This document shows positions 14,546-21,842 of a DNA stretch of 26,103 nucleotides, piece after piece. The notes below the pieces were generated by a model, which worked only from the letters and a program-made list of their open reading frames with translations, did not search any database and was not told the DNA's origin. How positions within the stretch are numbered: the first letter of the stretch is position 1; every line of letters starts with the position of its first letter. Position numbers and translations under genes: made by a program. The stretch covers positions 1 through 26,103 of IMG/VR virus record IMGVR_UViG_3300019766_000019. One strand, given 5' to 3'. Source of the DNA: a virus.

Positions 14546-15058
14546 TTAGTTAATTTGTGGGAACTCAGGATAAACTGGCTCCCTGTTTTCTGAAATTGCA
14601 AGATTTCCCTCTTTGATACAATTTTCCATCCACTCAGTTCTAATTCCAACTTTTACTAACTTTTCAAAGTATGGCTTTTGTTCTTCATCTGTAACAGGAG
14701 CTAAAGCCTCAGCTAAAGTTTTTCCCTGATAGAAAGAAGTAATCATTTGCACTACTTGTAACTCTAAGTTTTCTACTGATTGAGCTTTTAACTTTGTAGT
14801 GTAGTTTGATACCCACTTTTCATCTTGGGATTGTTTTACAGCTGTGTATTTTGAGTAAACAAAAGTTTCGATTGCTTGAGCTTTTAATTTTGGTTCATTT
14901 TCAAGAACCCAATCGTTATATGCTTTTTCTAACTTACTTTTTTGAGTAGAAGTTAAAGCAGTTGTTTTACCTTTTGCATCAATAAAAAGAATTTTTCCAT
15001 CTTTTACTGTTACTGTTTTTTTAAATAGTTCAGTTGCTATTAATGATTTTTGCTTCAT
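14546..15058 (-). CDS. Hypothetical protein, candidate tail-fibre chaperone
   Basis: 170 residues, not recognised. Mostly helical and charged, with KSKLEKAYNDWVLENEPKLKA and LELQVVQMITSFYQGKTLAEA, and a proline-rich end PVYPEFPQIN. It lies between the fibre tip gene and the sheath gene, exactly where P2-like elements place gpG-type fibre assembly proteins. No signal or membrane segment. The function is inferred from position only. Confidence 0.55.
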   Translation of the reverse strand: MKQKSLIATELFKKTVTVKDGKILFIDAKGKTTALTSTQKSKLEKAYNDWVLENEPKLKAQAIETFVYSKYTAVKQSQDEKWVSNYTTKLKAQSVENLELQVVQMITSFYQGKTLAEALAPVTDEEQKPYFEKLVKVGIRTEWMENCIKEGNLAISENREPVYPEFPQIN

Positions 15059-15067
15059 CTTCTATCC

Positions 15068-15769
15068 TTACTTTAAAATTTCCCAAATAATGGCACTTGA
15101 ACCTGATTGATAACTTCTTGCATCTTTATTGTCATCAGGATTCCAATATAAAAATGGTGCTTGGTCACCTACATTAGTTCGATTTGTCCAACCAATATTT
15201 ACAGTATTATTTCCAATAACACCACCCTCTAATTTTTTATTAATGTTAAGAATAAAGCCCTCATTTTCAGAATTACCACCTGCATACCAGATACCTTTAT
15301 ATGCACTTCCATGAGCTTCAACACCAACACCATTAACATCACATCTAATACCACACACATCAGAATGATCTTGTTGTCCCGGAAGTAAAGCCTGTATCAT
15401 TAAAAAACTTTTTGAATCATCATATTTTTTTTGAACATCAAATGACCAAAAAGTATGACTAGGAACTCTTGCAAGAGTTACATTTTGTTCATGTGTTGCT
15501 ATTTGAACATTAACAACTTTTGTCATATCAATAATGTTTTGTAAACTCTTACCACCAAGTTTTAAAGCATTTTCAGCCTGTGCAACATTTCCTGTATTTA
15601 GAAGTTCTTGAATGGCTGTTAAACCCTCTTCACTTTTACCTGCCATAGCAGTTAAAATCTTTTGAGACTCTTCGCTTAACTTTGAAAAAACACCATCGTA
15701 TTTTTGAAGCAGTAGAGTTGCATTTTCATTTAACTGTTTGATTTCATCTGTTAGATTTTCAGCCATCAA
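15068..15769 (-). CDS. Tail-fibre distal protein, probable receptor-binding part
   Basis: 233 residues. The first 90 are helical and likely a trimeric coiled coil (NENATLLLQKYDGVFSKL). The rest is rich in G, N, W and S (HTFWSFDVQKKYDDSK, NSENEGFILNI, TVNIGWTNRTNVGDQA, SGSSAIIWEILK), as in beta-structured fibre tips that bind cell-surface targets. It overlaps the preceding fibre gene by 11 bases. Together with 15759 it could make one split fibre. In a tailocin this part would set which strains are killed. Confidence 0.6.
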   Translation of the reverse strand: MMAENLTDEIKQLNENATLLLQKYDGVFSKLSEESQKILTAMAGKSEEGLTAIQELLNTGNVAQAENALKLGGKSLQNIIDMTKVVNVQIATHEQNVTLARVPSHTFWSFDVQKKYDDSKSFLMIQALLPGQQDHSDVCGIRCDVNGVGVEAHGSAYKGIWYAGGNSENEGFILNINKKLEGGVIGNNTVNIGWTNRTNVGDQAPFLYWNPDDNKDARSYQSGSSAIIWEILK

Positions 15770-16295
15770 TTATCCCCTTATCAAATAATTTATTTTGTAG
15801 AACCACATTAAGATTAGTATTTGCAACTAAAGGTCTTAAAAATAGTTCATTTGCCTCTGTTAGAGTAATATAATCGCTCTTTTTAAAAACGATTTCCCCT
15901 GCATTTCCTTTTACTGCAACTTTCACAATAAAAGCTCCACCAATACCCTTGATTGGTACAATTTTAGGAGTTCTTGTTAAACTCACTAATTTGTTATCCT
16001 CTGTGATAATTCCCACACCATAGGTATAGCTCTCTAAATCCTCATCAACTGGAATAATCAAGTTGAAAGTAAGTACACCATTTTCATCGTAGTAGCTGCT
16101 TTCAACCACATCACTAAAAAAGATGTATGACTCTATATCTTCATAAGTGATTAAATCTTGATTTAAAAGCTCATCAAGTGCAGTTAAATCGTGAGTGTTA
16201 CTACCTATTAGAACAAAATTAGTTACTTTGTTTCGTAGCTCACTATTTAAGATATTTAATCCCTCTTCGGTTGGGACAGCCGTTAAATTTGCCAC
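15759..16295 (-). CDS. Tail-fibre N-terminal protein, P2 gpH-like
   Basis: 178 residues. ANLTAVPTEEGLNILNSELRNKVTNFVLIGSNT and YTYGVGIITEDNKLVSLTRTPKIVPIKGIGGAFIVKVAVKG follow the N-terminal domain of phage tail-fibre proteins that attach to the baseplate. It stops at about the length of that domain, without the usual shaft. It overlaps gpI by 13 bases at its start and the distal fibre gene at its end. This arrangement suggests a two-polypeptide fibre rather than a truncated gene, because both frames are intact and overlap in an ordered way. Confidence 0.7.
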   Translation of the reverse strand: MANLTAVPTEEGLNILNSELRNKVTNFVLIGSNTHDLTALDELLNQDLITYEDIESYIFFSDVVESSYYDENGVLTFNLIIPVDEDLESYTYGVGIITEDNKLVSLTRTPKIVPIKGIGGAFIVKVAVKGNAGEIVFKKSDYITLTEANELFLRPLVANTNLNVVLQNKLFDKGIIDG

Positions 16296-16939
16296 ACAGC
16301 ACCTCCTATTAAGTTATTTGTGCATACTGCAGGAGAATCAAAATTATGTTTAGTATCAGTTTGAAAACTAAACTCTACTCCTGTAGTCGCACTAAGTGGT
16401 GTGTCAATATCTTTAAAGCTCTCTTTTGAGTCTAAAGCTAAATTAAAATTCATAGCCTCATTCTTTTCTATATTTCCAGCACCTTTTGGAAAATCAATCA
16501 CAAAACTATTTAAATGGCTTCTTACATTCTTTGATGATTGAATCATCTTTTTAGCTTTGTCAAATTTTGCAGGAAGATAAACAACACTTGGGTCAGCTTT
16601 TAAAGTAACTTCTACATCAAAATAACCTGCTTCTAAATCTGCCTCAAACCACTCTTTTAACTTTCCATCTTCAAAACATACATTGATTGTTTGTTCTACT
16701 GCATAAACAGTCCCTGCATACTTTCTAATCTCTTTTGCATTATGAATATAAAGTCTTGCTTCTTTTTCTTCTAATCCTGAAATATCAACACTTTCACTTA
16801 ATGCTAAGTGTGGTAAAAGTCTTACATCACAAGTCAAGGGATCTATTTGTAAAACTGAATAATCATCTTTAACAATCTCATCAATTAATAAAGCGAACTC
16901 TTGGTCTGTTAAAGAAGAATTATTTGGTAATAAATTCAT
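16283..16939 (-). CDS. I: Baseplate protein, P2 gpI family
   Basis: 218 residues. A baseplate wedge component of P2-type tails that links J with the fibre. NLLPNNSSLTDQEFALLIDEI followed by IDPLTCDVRLLPHLALS matches the LLPP..... and P...LP.LA...D pattern of tail protein I, and KEIRKYAGTVYAVEQTINV its conserved middle region. A C-terminal extension of about 70 residues is less conserved. It overlaps J by ATGA (16936-16939). Confidence 0.85.
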   Translation of the reverse strand: MNLLPNNSSLTDQEFALLIDEIVKDDYSVLQIDPLTCDVRLLPHLALSESVDISGLEEKEARLYIHNAKEIRKYAGTVYAVEQTINVCFEDGKLKEWFEADLEAGYFDVEVTLKADPSVVYLPAKFDKAKKMIQSSKNVRSHLNSFVIDFPKGAGNIEKNEAMNFNLALDSKESFKDIDTPLSATTGVEFSFQTDTKHNFDSPAVCTNNLIGGAVWQI

Positions 16940-18051
16940 AGTACAGCCTCAACGAAATTCAAGTTATAAGAACCTATTTCAATGATTTCTTTATCATTTG
17001 TAATTACATCTTCAAAATCTGTATTTACACGATATACACCATCAATATGACACTTTCTTATATAATCACTCTTTGTAAAGTTTTGAGCGATAAAAAAACT
17101 GTTTTTAAAATTTGCTTCGATATTCTTTTGAATTTCTGTTTGTCTTAGTAAATCAAATACCTCAATAGTTGCAGTAATATTAACTATCTTTTTAATTGCA
17201 GGATTAACTGATACTTTGTCGTTTAAAGGTCTTACTTTTTTAGAACTAACTGCCTCAGTAACTTTGTTAATCATTAATTCATCAATCTCATGGTCAAAAG
17301 AGGCTAAATATAAATCAACACATAAAACTTTTTCAGACACAATTTTAATATCATCAATTCTACTGTCAGCACTAAAGGCAAAATATTTATAACTATCCTC
17401 AGCTCCTGCAGTTGATTTTCTATCATTCTCTTTTATAATTCTTAGTCTGTATCGGTCATCACTTTCAACAGCTTTTCCATTAGAGAAAAAATCAAGTTGT
17501 TTAACTTCAAAGGCAAAAGTAAGCTCAGTAACTACATTTTCAGTTTTAACTTCACTTTGAGATATAAACTCTTGAAGTTCTACTTTTCCAGTTCCTGTAA
17601 GTTCCCCTGCTTTAATAACAACATCTTCACTTAATACTGAACTATGCTTATCATCATCACTTGTTAAAATAGTTCCATGTGGTATCGTTAAATCTGTCGT
17701 TGCTTGAGCTAAAAGAGTTAATCTAAAATTAGTGTATGGATATTCCCCATCATCCCTAAAAACATTTTCTCTAGCTCCTAAGTGGTCTAAATCTTCTTTT
17801 GTAGCAGTAGTAATTAAAGCTTGTCTTACAGTCTCTTTTTTATCCTCTTGGTTGTGAATTTGTCTTAAAGTAGCAACTCTTAACTTTTTCATATATGGGT
17901 CAGATTCTAAAGGCATCCACTCAGTTTCATCTGTACTAAGTATTTTTTTAGCAAGTGCTACATTTTCGGCTAATAACTCATCAAAAGTTTTAGTATTAAA
18001 TGCTGTAGGCTCTTTTAGAGAAGAAAGTTTTGATTCAATTTCTTTATACAT
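16936..18051 (-). CDS. J: Baseplate protein, P2 gpJ family
   Basis: 371 residues. Forms the baseplate ring with I and W. TRQEDL-like segments are visible as TTATKEDLDHLGARENVFRD, and IPHGTILTSDDDKH is the conserved P.GT region. The C-terminal VNITATIEVFDLLRQTEIQKNIEANF matches the end of J-type proteins. The length is somewhat greater than P2 gpJ (302), mainly in the middle. It overlaps W and I, so the baseplate genes are translated together. Confidence 0.86.
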   Translation of the reverse strand: MYKEIESKLSSLKEPTAFNTKTFDELLAENVALAKKILSTDETEWMPLESDPYMKKLRVATLRQIHNQEDKKETVRQALITTATKEDLDHLGARENVFRDDGEYPYTNFRLTLLAQATTDLTIPHGTILTSDDDKHSSVLSEDVVIKAGELTGTGKVELQEFISQSEVKTENVVTELTFAFEVKQLDFFSNGKAVESDDRYRLRIIKENDRKSTAGAEDSYKYFAFSADSRIDDIKIVSEKVLCVDLYLASFDHEIDELMINKVTEAVSSKKVRPLNDKVSVNPAIKKIVNITATIEVFDLLRQTEIQKNIEANFKNSFFIAQNFTKSDYIRKCHIDGVYRVNTDFEDVITNDKEIIEIGSYNLNFVEAVL

Positions 18052-18373
18052 TTAAAACACCTTTTATGCTTCCATATTCCAAGAAAACTTCATAATATAG
18101 TCTTCCATTTCCAATTTCACTATCATCAATAGTTGAACTTTTATAAATCAATCTTGGGTCATGTTTACAAGCATCTTTTAGACATCTTTTAAAATCAATA
18201 ATCCAAGAACTATTAAAGCCTCTGTGCTTTAACTTGTAATATTCAGTACCATATTCAGGTTTTCCAATAACAGAGCCTTTTGGAGTTGTTAAACCATCTA
18301 TAAAACTTTTTTCAGGAGTTACTGCATAACCATCTGAACCAAGAGGTAAAGTACTGTTTATAATTTCCATCAA
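18044..18373 (-). CDS. W: Baseplate wedge protein, P2 gpW / T4 gp25 family
   Basis: 109 residues. Member of the small lysozyme-like-fold baseplate family that starts sheath polymerisation. GSDGYAVTPEKSFIDGLTTPKGSVIGKPEYGTEYY matches the motif of P2 W (tP.G.....PeYGs.l). DACKHDPRLIYKSSTI corresponds to the EPR segment of the gp25 family, here DPR. The position between V/PAAR and J is as in P2. Confidence 0.86.
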   Translation of the reverse strand: MMEIINSTLPLGSDGYAVTPEKSFIDGLTTPKGSVIGKPEYGTEYYKLKHRGFNSSWIIDFKRCLKDACKHDPRLIYKSSTIDDSEIGNGRLYYEVFLEYGSIKGVLNV

Positions 18374-18379
18374 TCCAAC

Positions 18380-18664
18380 CTACTCAGCAAATACAAAATC
18401 GCTACCAGTTGCATTTTTAGAGCCACAGGCAACATCATCGCCAACCCTAGCAACAGGAGAATCCTCAATTGAGATATAATCTGCTCCTGAACCTTGAACA
18501 GAATCATGACAAGCAGGACCACAGCAATGTGTATCCCAAGCATGACCCACACAATGAACAGGTATATCTTCAATACTTACAAAGTCAGACCCCTCAACAT
18601 TTGGTCGAGACGGCCAACAACCATGACCTGTACAAACATCCCCTTTTCTAACTACAGGATTCAT
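18380..18664 (-). CDS. PAAR-type spike tip protein
   Basis: 94 residues. Three repeating units with PVHCVGH, PVARVGD and related turns, plus Cys/His clusters (CTGHGCWPSRP, DTHCCGPACHD), fit the PAAR fold, a metal-binding cone at the end of contractile-tail spikes. The start overlaps the gpV stop (ATGA at 18661-18664), showing coupled production of spike and tip. P2 gpV carries its own iron-binding apex, whereas here the tip is a separate protein. No toxic extension is attached. Confidence 0.85.
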   Translation of the reverse strand: MNPVVRKGDVCTGHGCWPSRPNVEGSDFVSIEDIPVHCVGHAWDTHCCGPACHDSVQGSGADYISIEDSPVARVGDDVACGSKNATGSDFVFAE

Positions 18665-19107
18665 TTAGACTTCCTAAATTCAATATTTGCACCTTTTAAA
18701 GTCAATGTTTTTTCAGAATGTAACTCAATATCATCTTTTGAATGTAGTTTTATTTTTAATGGAGTTGTTAAAGTAATTTGTTTTTCTTTTGTATCATGGA
18801 TATAAACAGTTCCATCTTCAAACTCTTGGTAATATTTATTTTCATCAACACCTGCAGGTAATGGAATATCTTTATAAGTTAAATTTCTATCCACAAAACC
18901 ATCTTCGTTATCTCCGAACGGATTGAAAACAATCACTTGGTCACTTATTCTTACAGGTGTATGCTCTACTAAAAAAGAAGATGCTTTAGTTTTTACAGGA
19001 AGCCAGTTTGTAACTCTCTCATCTACATTAACCTTTACTACTAGCTTTTTGCCAGTTCCTAAAGTTATGTATTTAAAATCTACTATTTTCCCGTACTGTA
19101 TCATCAT
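18661..19107 (-). CDS. V: Baseplate spike protein, P2 gpV family
   Basis: 148 residues from the ATG at 19107, which overlaps the stop of the holin-like gene (TAATG). A longer upstream reading is possible but unlikely. IQYGKIVDFKYITLGTGKKLVVKVNVDERVTNWLP is the OB-fold start of gpV. DGTVYIHDTKEKQITLTTPLKIKLHSKDDIELHSEKTLTLKG forms beta-helix repeats that make the needle. It is shorter than P2 gpV (211) and has no HxH apex, consistent with the separate PAAR tip. Confidence 0.85.
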   Translation of the reverse strand: MMIQYGKIVDFKYITLGTGKKLVVKVNVDERVTNWLPVKTKASSFLVEHTPVRISDQVIVFNPFGDNEDGFVDRNLTYKDIPLPAGVDENKYYQEFEDGTVYIHDTKEKQITLTTPLKIKLHSKDDIELHSEKTLTLKGANIEFRKSK

Positions 19108-19469
19108 TACTTCTTTACTAAATCTAATAATCTCTCTTGATTTAGAGCGATTGAGTCCATTTTGTTTGATACACCTATATAACACTCTTTAGTGTTAGCT
19201 CTCTCAATTTCCAGAGTCTCATTTAAAATTGCAACTACTTCTTTATGTTGCTTTTGGTTTTCCTTGTAAACAGTAATAAATTCAGTTTGATTATTTGATA
19301 TTTGAGTGATTGCATTAGCTACTTTTTCATCATTCTTTTTATCCCTTAAGATGTTAAAAAGTAAAACAGCACAAATAATTGCTAATAAAATTACAGTTAA
19401 TCCTAGTACACCATATTCCATGTAAGCACTAGCAGTAGAACCAATAACACCGTCAGGAGATTTTATCAA
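19107..19469 (-). CDS. Membrane protein, holin-like, first gene of the late operon
   Basis: 120 residues with a probable TTG start at 19469-19467, behind GAGGA with about seven bases spacing; no ATG fits the reading frame before the membrane segment. One strongly hydrophobic helix (about residues 19-40, YGVLGLTVILLAIICAVLLF) is followed by a basic turn and a long polar coiled-coil-like tail. This shape suits a single-span holin or a membrane accessory. It is the first gene of the late operon, so it shares the late promoter. The holin role is inferred. Confidence 0.55.
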   Translation of the reverse strand: MIKSPDGVIGSTASAYMEYGVLGLTVILLAIICAVLLFNILRDKKNDEKVANAITQISNNQTEFITVYKENQKQHKEVVAILNETLEIERANTKECYIGVSNKMDSIALNQERLLDLVKK

Positions 19470-19502
19470 CTTGTTTTCCTCATGTTTTTTTAATTATGAA
19501 TG

Positions 19503-19536
19503 TATTTTTGCAGTTTAGAGATTGATTAATCAATAT
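19503..19536 (-). promoter_or_regulatory. Late-operon control element (copy A)
   Basis: Read leftward toward the late operon: ATTGATTAATCAAT (perfect palindrome, 19521-19534), three spacer bases, then TAAACTGCAAAAATA (19503-19517). The same 34 bases, differing only in the three spacer bases, occur at 25231-25264 in front of the 25291 gene and in the same orientation to it. A -10-like CATAAT follows about six bases further on, and the gene start is about 34 bases downstream. The palindrome looks like an activator site replacing a -35 box. The identity is seen; the activator is inferred. Confidence 0.7.
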
Positions 19537-19620
19537 ACTTTTTTATTATTTGTTAGATACAATCATTGAAAGATATCGCATCGTCATAAATAAAGAGATC
19601 GGATCTAAAGGAGTATAAAA
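19537..19620 (+). promoter_or_regulatory. Leader of the secreted-protein gene
   Basis: A -10-like TACAAT lies at about 19558-19563. AGATCGGATCT is a near-palindrome with two GATC sites (19597-19600 and 19602-19605), just before the ribosome site AAAGGAG at about 19607-19613. The ATG follows at 19621. GATC pairs of this type could be affected by the adenine methylases encoded here, but their target is not known. Confidence 0.4.
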
Positions 19621-19986
19621 ATGAAGAGAATATTTTTAGGTTTATTATTGATAATTAGTTTATCTCAGGCTGATACTAAAAAGACCATTTCAAACTATAT
19701 TCAAGCTTGGCAACCTTTAATGATAGACTTAAACGAGGGTGTGTTAGTTATTGCATTTAATCAGAATAAAATAAATGATAAAATCTTTCTAAGTATTTTA
19801 CAGAGTGGTATTTGTATGAGTGCTAATTTAGAAAAATGGTCAGGAGTAAAAAGAATAACAATTATGAATAACCATGCAGAGCAAGGTTATGTATTCGAGG
19901 GTGGATATGATGAGTGTATTCAATCAAACAATTATAAGGGCAAACAAAAAGATGCTTTTCTTTTAGGAAAGAGTAGGTTATATTAA
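19621..19986 (+). CDS. Hypothetical secreted protein
   Basis: 121 residues. A clear signal peptide (MKRIFLGLLLIISLSQA, cleavage likely after SQA at residue 17) predicts a periplasmic protein of about 104 residues. Two cysteines (in GICMSAN and YDECIQ) could form a disulfide. No family is recognised. It has its own promoter region and good ribosome site, is convergent with the repressor (four-base overlap) and is independent of the late operon. Such isolated secreted proteins in prophages can be lysogenic-conversion or self-protection factors, which is only a suggestion here. Confidence 0.7.
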   Translation: MKRIFLGLLLIISLSQADTKKTISNYIQAWQPLMIDLNEGVLVIAFNQNKINDKIFLSILQSGICMSANLEKWSGVKRITIMNNHAEQGYVFEGGYDECIQSNNYKGKQKDAFLLGKSRLY

Positions 19987-20669
19987 CTCTTTAATATTCG
20001 ACCTACTACTATCCCAACAATATCTAAATATTCCTGTGTTTCATTCGCTTTTATAATCTCATCTGTATAAGCTTTATTTTCTGATGAGATTATAATATCT
20101 CCATTACATCGAAATGATAAATTTTTTACCATTACTCCATTGATAGTAGAAATAATATATTTTCCATCTGTTAAGTTGTACTGACCTTTATTTAAAGGTG
20201 CAAATAAGATTATATCCTGACAATTAACATAAGGAGACATACTATCTCCTATAATTGTAAGAGCTTTTATATCTTCATCTCTGTAAGCTTTTTTAATCAT
20301 ATAATTATCTACATACAAACTTTCCATTACTCTTAAGTTATTAACATCTGCACTACTTCCTGCACCACAATAACCATCAAGTAAACTAATCTCTTTTGTA
20401 TGGTCTATCACATTTTTAAAATTTGGCATTTCTTTTTTTACAATTTGATTTATAGTTTCTTTTGAATCATCAAATAAGAACTGCACAGGAACTTTTAATA
20501 TCTCAGCTATGCTTGTAATAATTTCTAATTTAGGATTTACACCTCTTTCCCACGATTGAACATTAGTTGGTTTAATTTCATATCCTAAAAGACTTGATAA
20601 TTGACTAGCTAATTGCCCTTGAGTTAAATTTCCAAGCTTTCTATATTTTTTTAATAGTTCTGAAAACAT
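19983..20669 (-). CDS. S24/LexA-type phage repressor, self-cleaving
   Basis: 228 residues from the ATG at 20669 (AAAGGA seven bases upstream). An N-terminal HTH (about 10-60: LTQGQLASQLSSLLGYEIK, NVQSWERGVNP) is followed by a LexA-like peptidase domain with cleavage site A103-G104 (in CGAGSS), catalytic Ser143 (GDSMSP) and Lys182 (GVMVKNL). It should keep early functions off and cleave itself when RecA is activated by DNA damage. The operator candidate at 20691-20703 lies in its own leader, so autoregulation is expected. Two further sites lie before the Cro-like gene and one before the methylase at 5505. Confidence 0.9.
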   Translation of the reverse strand: MFSELLKKYRKLGNLTQGQLASQLSSLLGYEIKPTNVQSWERGVNPKLEIITSIAEILKVPVQFLFDDSKETINQIVKKEMPNFKNVIDHTKEISLLDGYCGAGSSADVNNLRVMESLYVDNYMIKKAYRDEDIKALTIIGDSMSPYVNCQDIILFAPLNKGQYNLTDGKYIISTINGVMVKNLSFRCNGDIIISSENKAYTDEIIKANETQEYLDIVGIVVGRILKS

Positions 20670-20690
20670 AGGGTTTCCTTTATTTAACAA

Positions 20691-20703
20691 GTAATTAAAT
20701 TAC
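20691..20703. promoter_or_regulatory. Repressor operator O1
   Basis: GTAATTAAATTAC is a perfect palindrome around its central base. It lies in the repressor leader, downstream of a -10-like TAGAAT (about 20714-20719, minus strand). An identical site is at 5538-5550. Confidence 0.65.
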
Positions 20704-20761
20704 TCTTTTTCTTAATTCTATCGTATAAAGGCATAAAGAAATTAATATCTATAATCAAATA

Positions 20762-20804
20762 TTAATTTAATTACTTTTAATATTAATTTGGTTAATATAA
20801 TTAC
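20762..20804 (+). promoter_or_regulatory. Early promoter with operators O2 and O3, leaderless start
   Basis: O2 is TTAATTTAATTAC (20762-20774) and O3 is TTAATATAATTAC (20792-20804); they differ by one and two bases from the palindrome of O1. O3 overlaps a perfect -10 TATAAT at 20796-20801. Transcription would start at or within a few bases of the ATG at 20806, so the early mRNA is probably leaderless. No ribosome site precedes that ATG. The repressor on O3 would block this promoter. Confidence 0.6.
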
Positions 20805-20805
20805 T

Positions 20806-21021
20806 ATGAATAATTTATTAAGTGAATGGAAACAAAAAATCAAAGATTTATCATCTAAAGACTTAGCAGAACTTGTTGGTGTAGAAATTAATATGGCTCA
20901 AAAATATAAGAGGTTTGATAATTTACCTAGACTTGATAGTGCCATTCTAATTGAAGATAAATTTGAGATTCCTGCTCGTGCATGGGTAGATTTAAAAAAA
21001 GTTAAAGAGGAGAATTGTTAA
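20806..21021 (+). CDS. Small Cro-like HTH protein
   Basis: 71 residues from the ATG at 20806. An upstream TTG in frame at 20788 lies in the operator and is not chosen. LSSKDLAELVGVEINMAQKYKRFDNLPRLDSAILIEDKF forms an HTH and dimer helix as in small Cro/YdaS-type proteins. ARAWVDLKK follows. It is divergent from the S24 repressor across shared operators, the usual switch arrangement. Expected to bind the same sites and favour the early state. The family is inferred from arrangement and size. Confidence 0.65.
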   Translation: MNNLLSEWKQKIKDLSSKDLAELVGVEINMAQKYKRFDNLPRLDSAILIEDKFEIPARAWVDLKKVKEENC

Positions 21022-21023
21022 CC

Positions 21024-21488
21024 ATGTACAGTACATCTGACATAGCTTCTTTTTTAGGTACTGACCGACAAAATGTGAATTATTACATTAGAAAAGGTTA
21101 TTTAGATGCTATCATGATTGATGGAGAGTATGAGATTACTCAACAAGCTTATTTTTCTTTTAGAGATAAATATTATGATACTGCCAAGAGAAATTCAAGT
21201 CGTGGTATTGCAAAAAAACTTACTGATGCACAAATAGAGATGCTGAGTTTTATTATTCATGATACAAAAGATAATAATATTTCGTTTGATGAATTCAAAG
21301 AGAAATATAAAAACGAAGAAGAACTAATCCCCCAAATACAAGATTTTATCATTTATAAAAGAGATCGTTGCATAAAGCATGATAATAGTCAAAATGGCTA
21401 TAAATATGCACAGTTAGCTAAGAAATATGGCCTTGCTGAGATAACTATAAAGGGGATTGTAAACCAAAATAAAAGGAGTACTTTTTAA
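21024..21488 (+). CDS. Early protein with two HTH segments
   Basis: 154 residues from the ATG at 21024, two bases after the Cro-like stop; GAGGAG at 21007-21012 is about 11 bases upstream. The N-terminus (YSTSDIASFLGTDRQNVNYYIRKGYL) resembles MerR/excisionase winged HTH motifs. The C-terminus (YAQLAKKYGLAEITIKGIVN) resembles an HTH used by small phage regulators. The charged middle part (about 55-115) is helical. A role as early regulator or replication accessory is plausible. No exact family is recognised. Confidence 0.65.
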   Translation: MYSTSDIASFLGTDRQNVNYYIRKGYLDAIMIDGEYEITQQAYFSFRDKYYDTAKRNSSRGIAKKLTDAQIEMLSFIIHDTKDNNISFDEFKEKYKNEEELIPQIQDFIIYKRDRCIKHDNSQNGYKYAQLAKKYGLAEITIKGIVNQNKRSTF

Positions 21489-21601
21489 ATATTAGTTAGT
21501 TTTCGGAATGGTTCAACATTCGTGTATAAACTTGTATAATTTTATGTAAGTTTAAGAAAATCGTGTGTATAATTGTGTAACTTTATTTTAAAGGACATAC
21601 A
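21489..21601 (+). promoter_or_regulatory. Promoter and possible operator of the RHH gene
   Basis: A consensus-like TATAAT at 21568-21573, preceded by TGTG (extended -10), and a ribosome site AAAGGA before the ATG at 21602. Two similar blocks with GTGTATAA elements occur at about 21523-21536 and 21562-21574, and an imperfect inverted repeat AACTTGTATAA / TTATGTAAGTT lies at about 21528-21553. These suit autorepression by the RHH protein. Confidence 0.5.
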
Positions 21602-21811
21602 ATGAACGGCCAAGATACTAAACAAAATGAAACACTTTTCGATATAGATTACAAGAAAGTGCGAAAGAACTACAGTATAAGAGAAGATATTGTTAATGAT
21701 TTTGCAGAGTATGCAAAGAACAATAGTATCAATATGTCTAGTAAGGTTGAATCTTTAATTGAAGATTATCTTATTGAAGTTGGAGTGAGAGCCCCAAAGA
21801 AAAAGGCATAA
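21602..21811 (+). CDS. Small ribbon-helix-helix protein
   Basis: 69 residues. KVRKNYSIREDIVNDFAEYAKNNSINMSSKVESLIEDYLIE has the beta-strand, two-helix pattern of RHH DNA-binding proteins (about residues 18-58), with basic ends (VRAPKKKA). Such proteins in plasmids act as copy-number repressors, autoregulators or partition adaptors. Its location between the early switch and the replication genes, with its own promoter and hairpins downstream, suggests control of replication gene expression. The function is inferred. Confidence 0.7.
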   Translation: MNGQDTKQNETLFDIDYKKVRKNYSIREDIVNDFAEYAKNNSINMSSKVESLIEDYLIEVGVRAPKKKA

Positions 21812-21815
21812 AAAA

Positions 21816-21838
21816 AGGCTGAGTTAAAAACTCAACCT
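21816..21838. terminator. Hairpin after the RHH gene
   Basis: TGAGTT and AACTCA (21820-21834) close an AAA loop, with three more base pairs outside a C/A mismatch. It lies five bases after the RHH stop. A run of seven A's precedes it, so the T-run is on the minus strand and + strand termination would be weak. Confidence 0.4.
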
Positions 21839-21842
21839 ATGT

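Noticed and set aside
18370-18805. Several ORFs overlapping the PAAR and gpV genes in other frames
   Set aside because: PAAR and gpV are supported by motifs and ATGA coupling; the others have no motif or ribosome site.
5621-19469. Head, portal or terminase genes in the late operon
   Set aside because: Each gene was checked against known tail, lysis or unknown roles. No large terminase Walker/nuclease motifs, portal-size or capsid-size protein is present. The unknown genes are too small.
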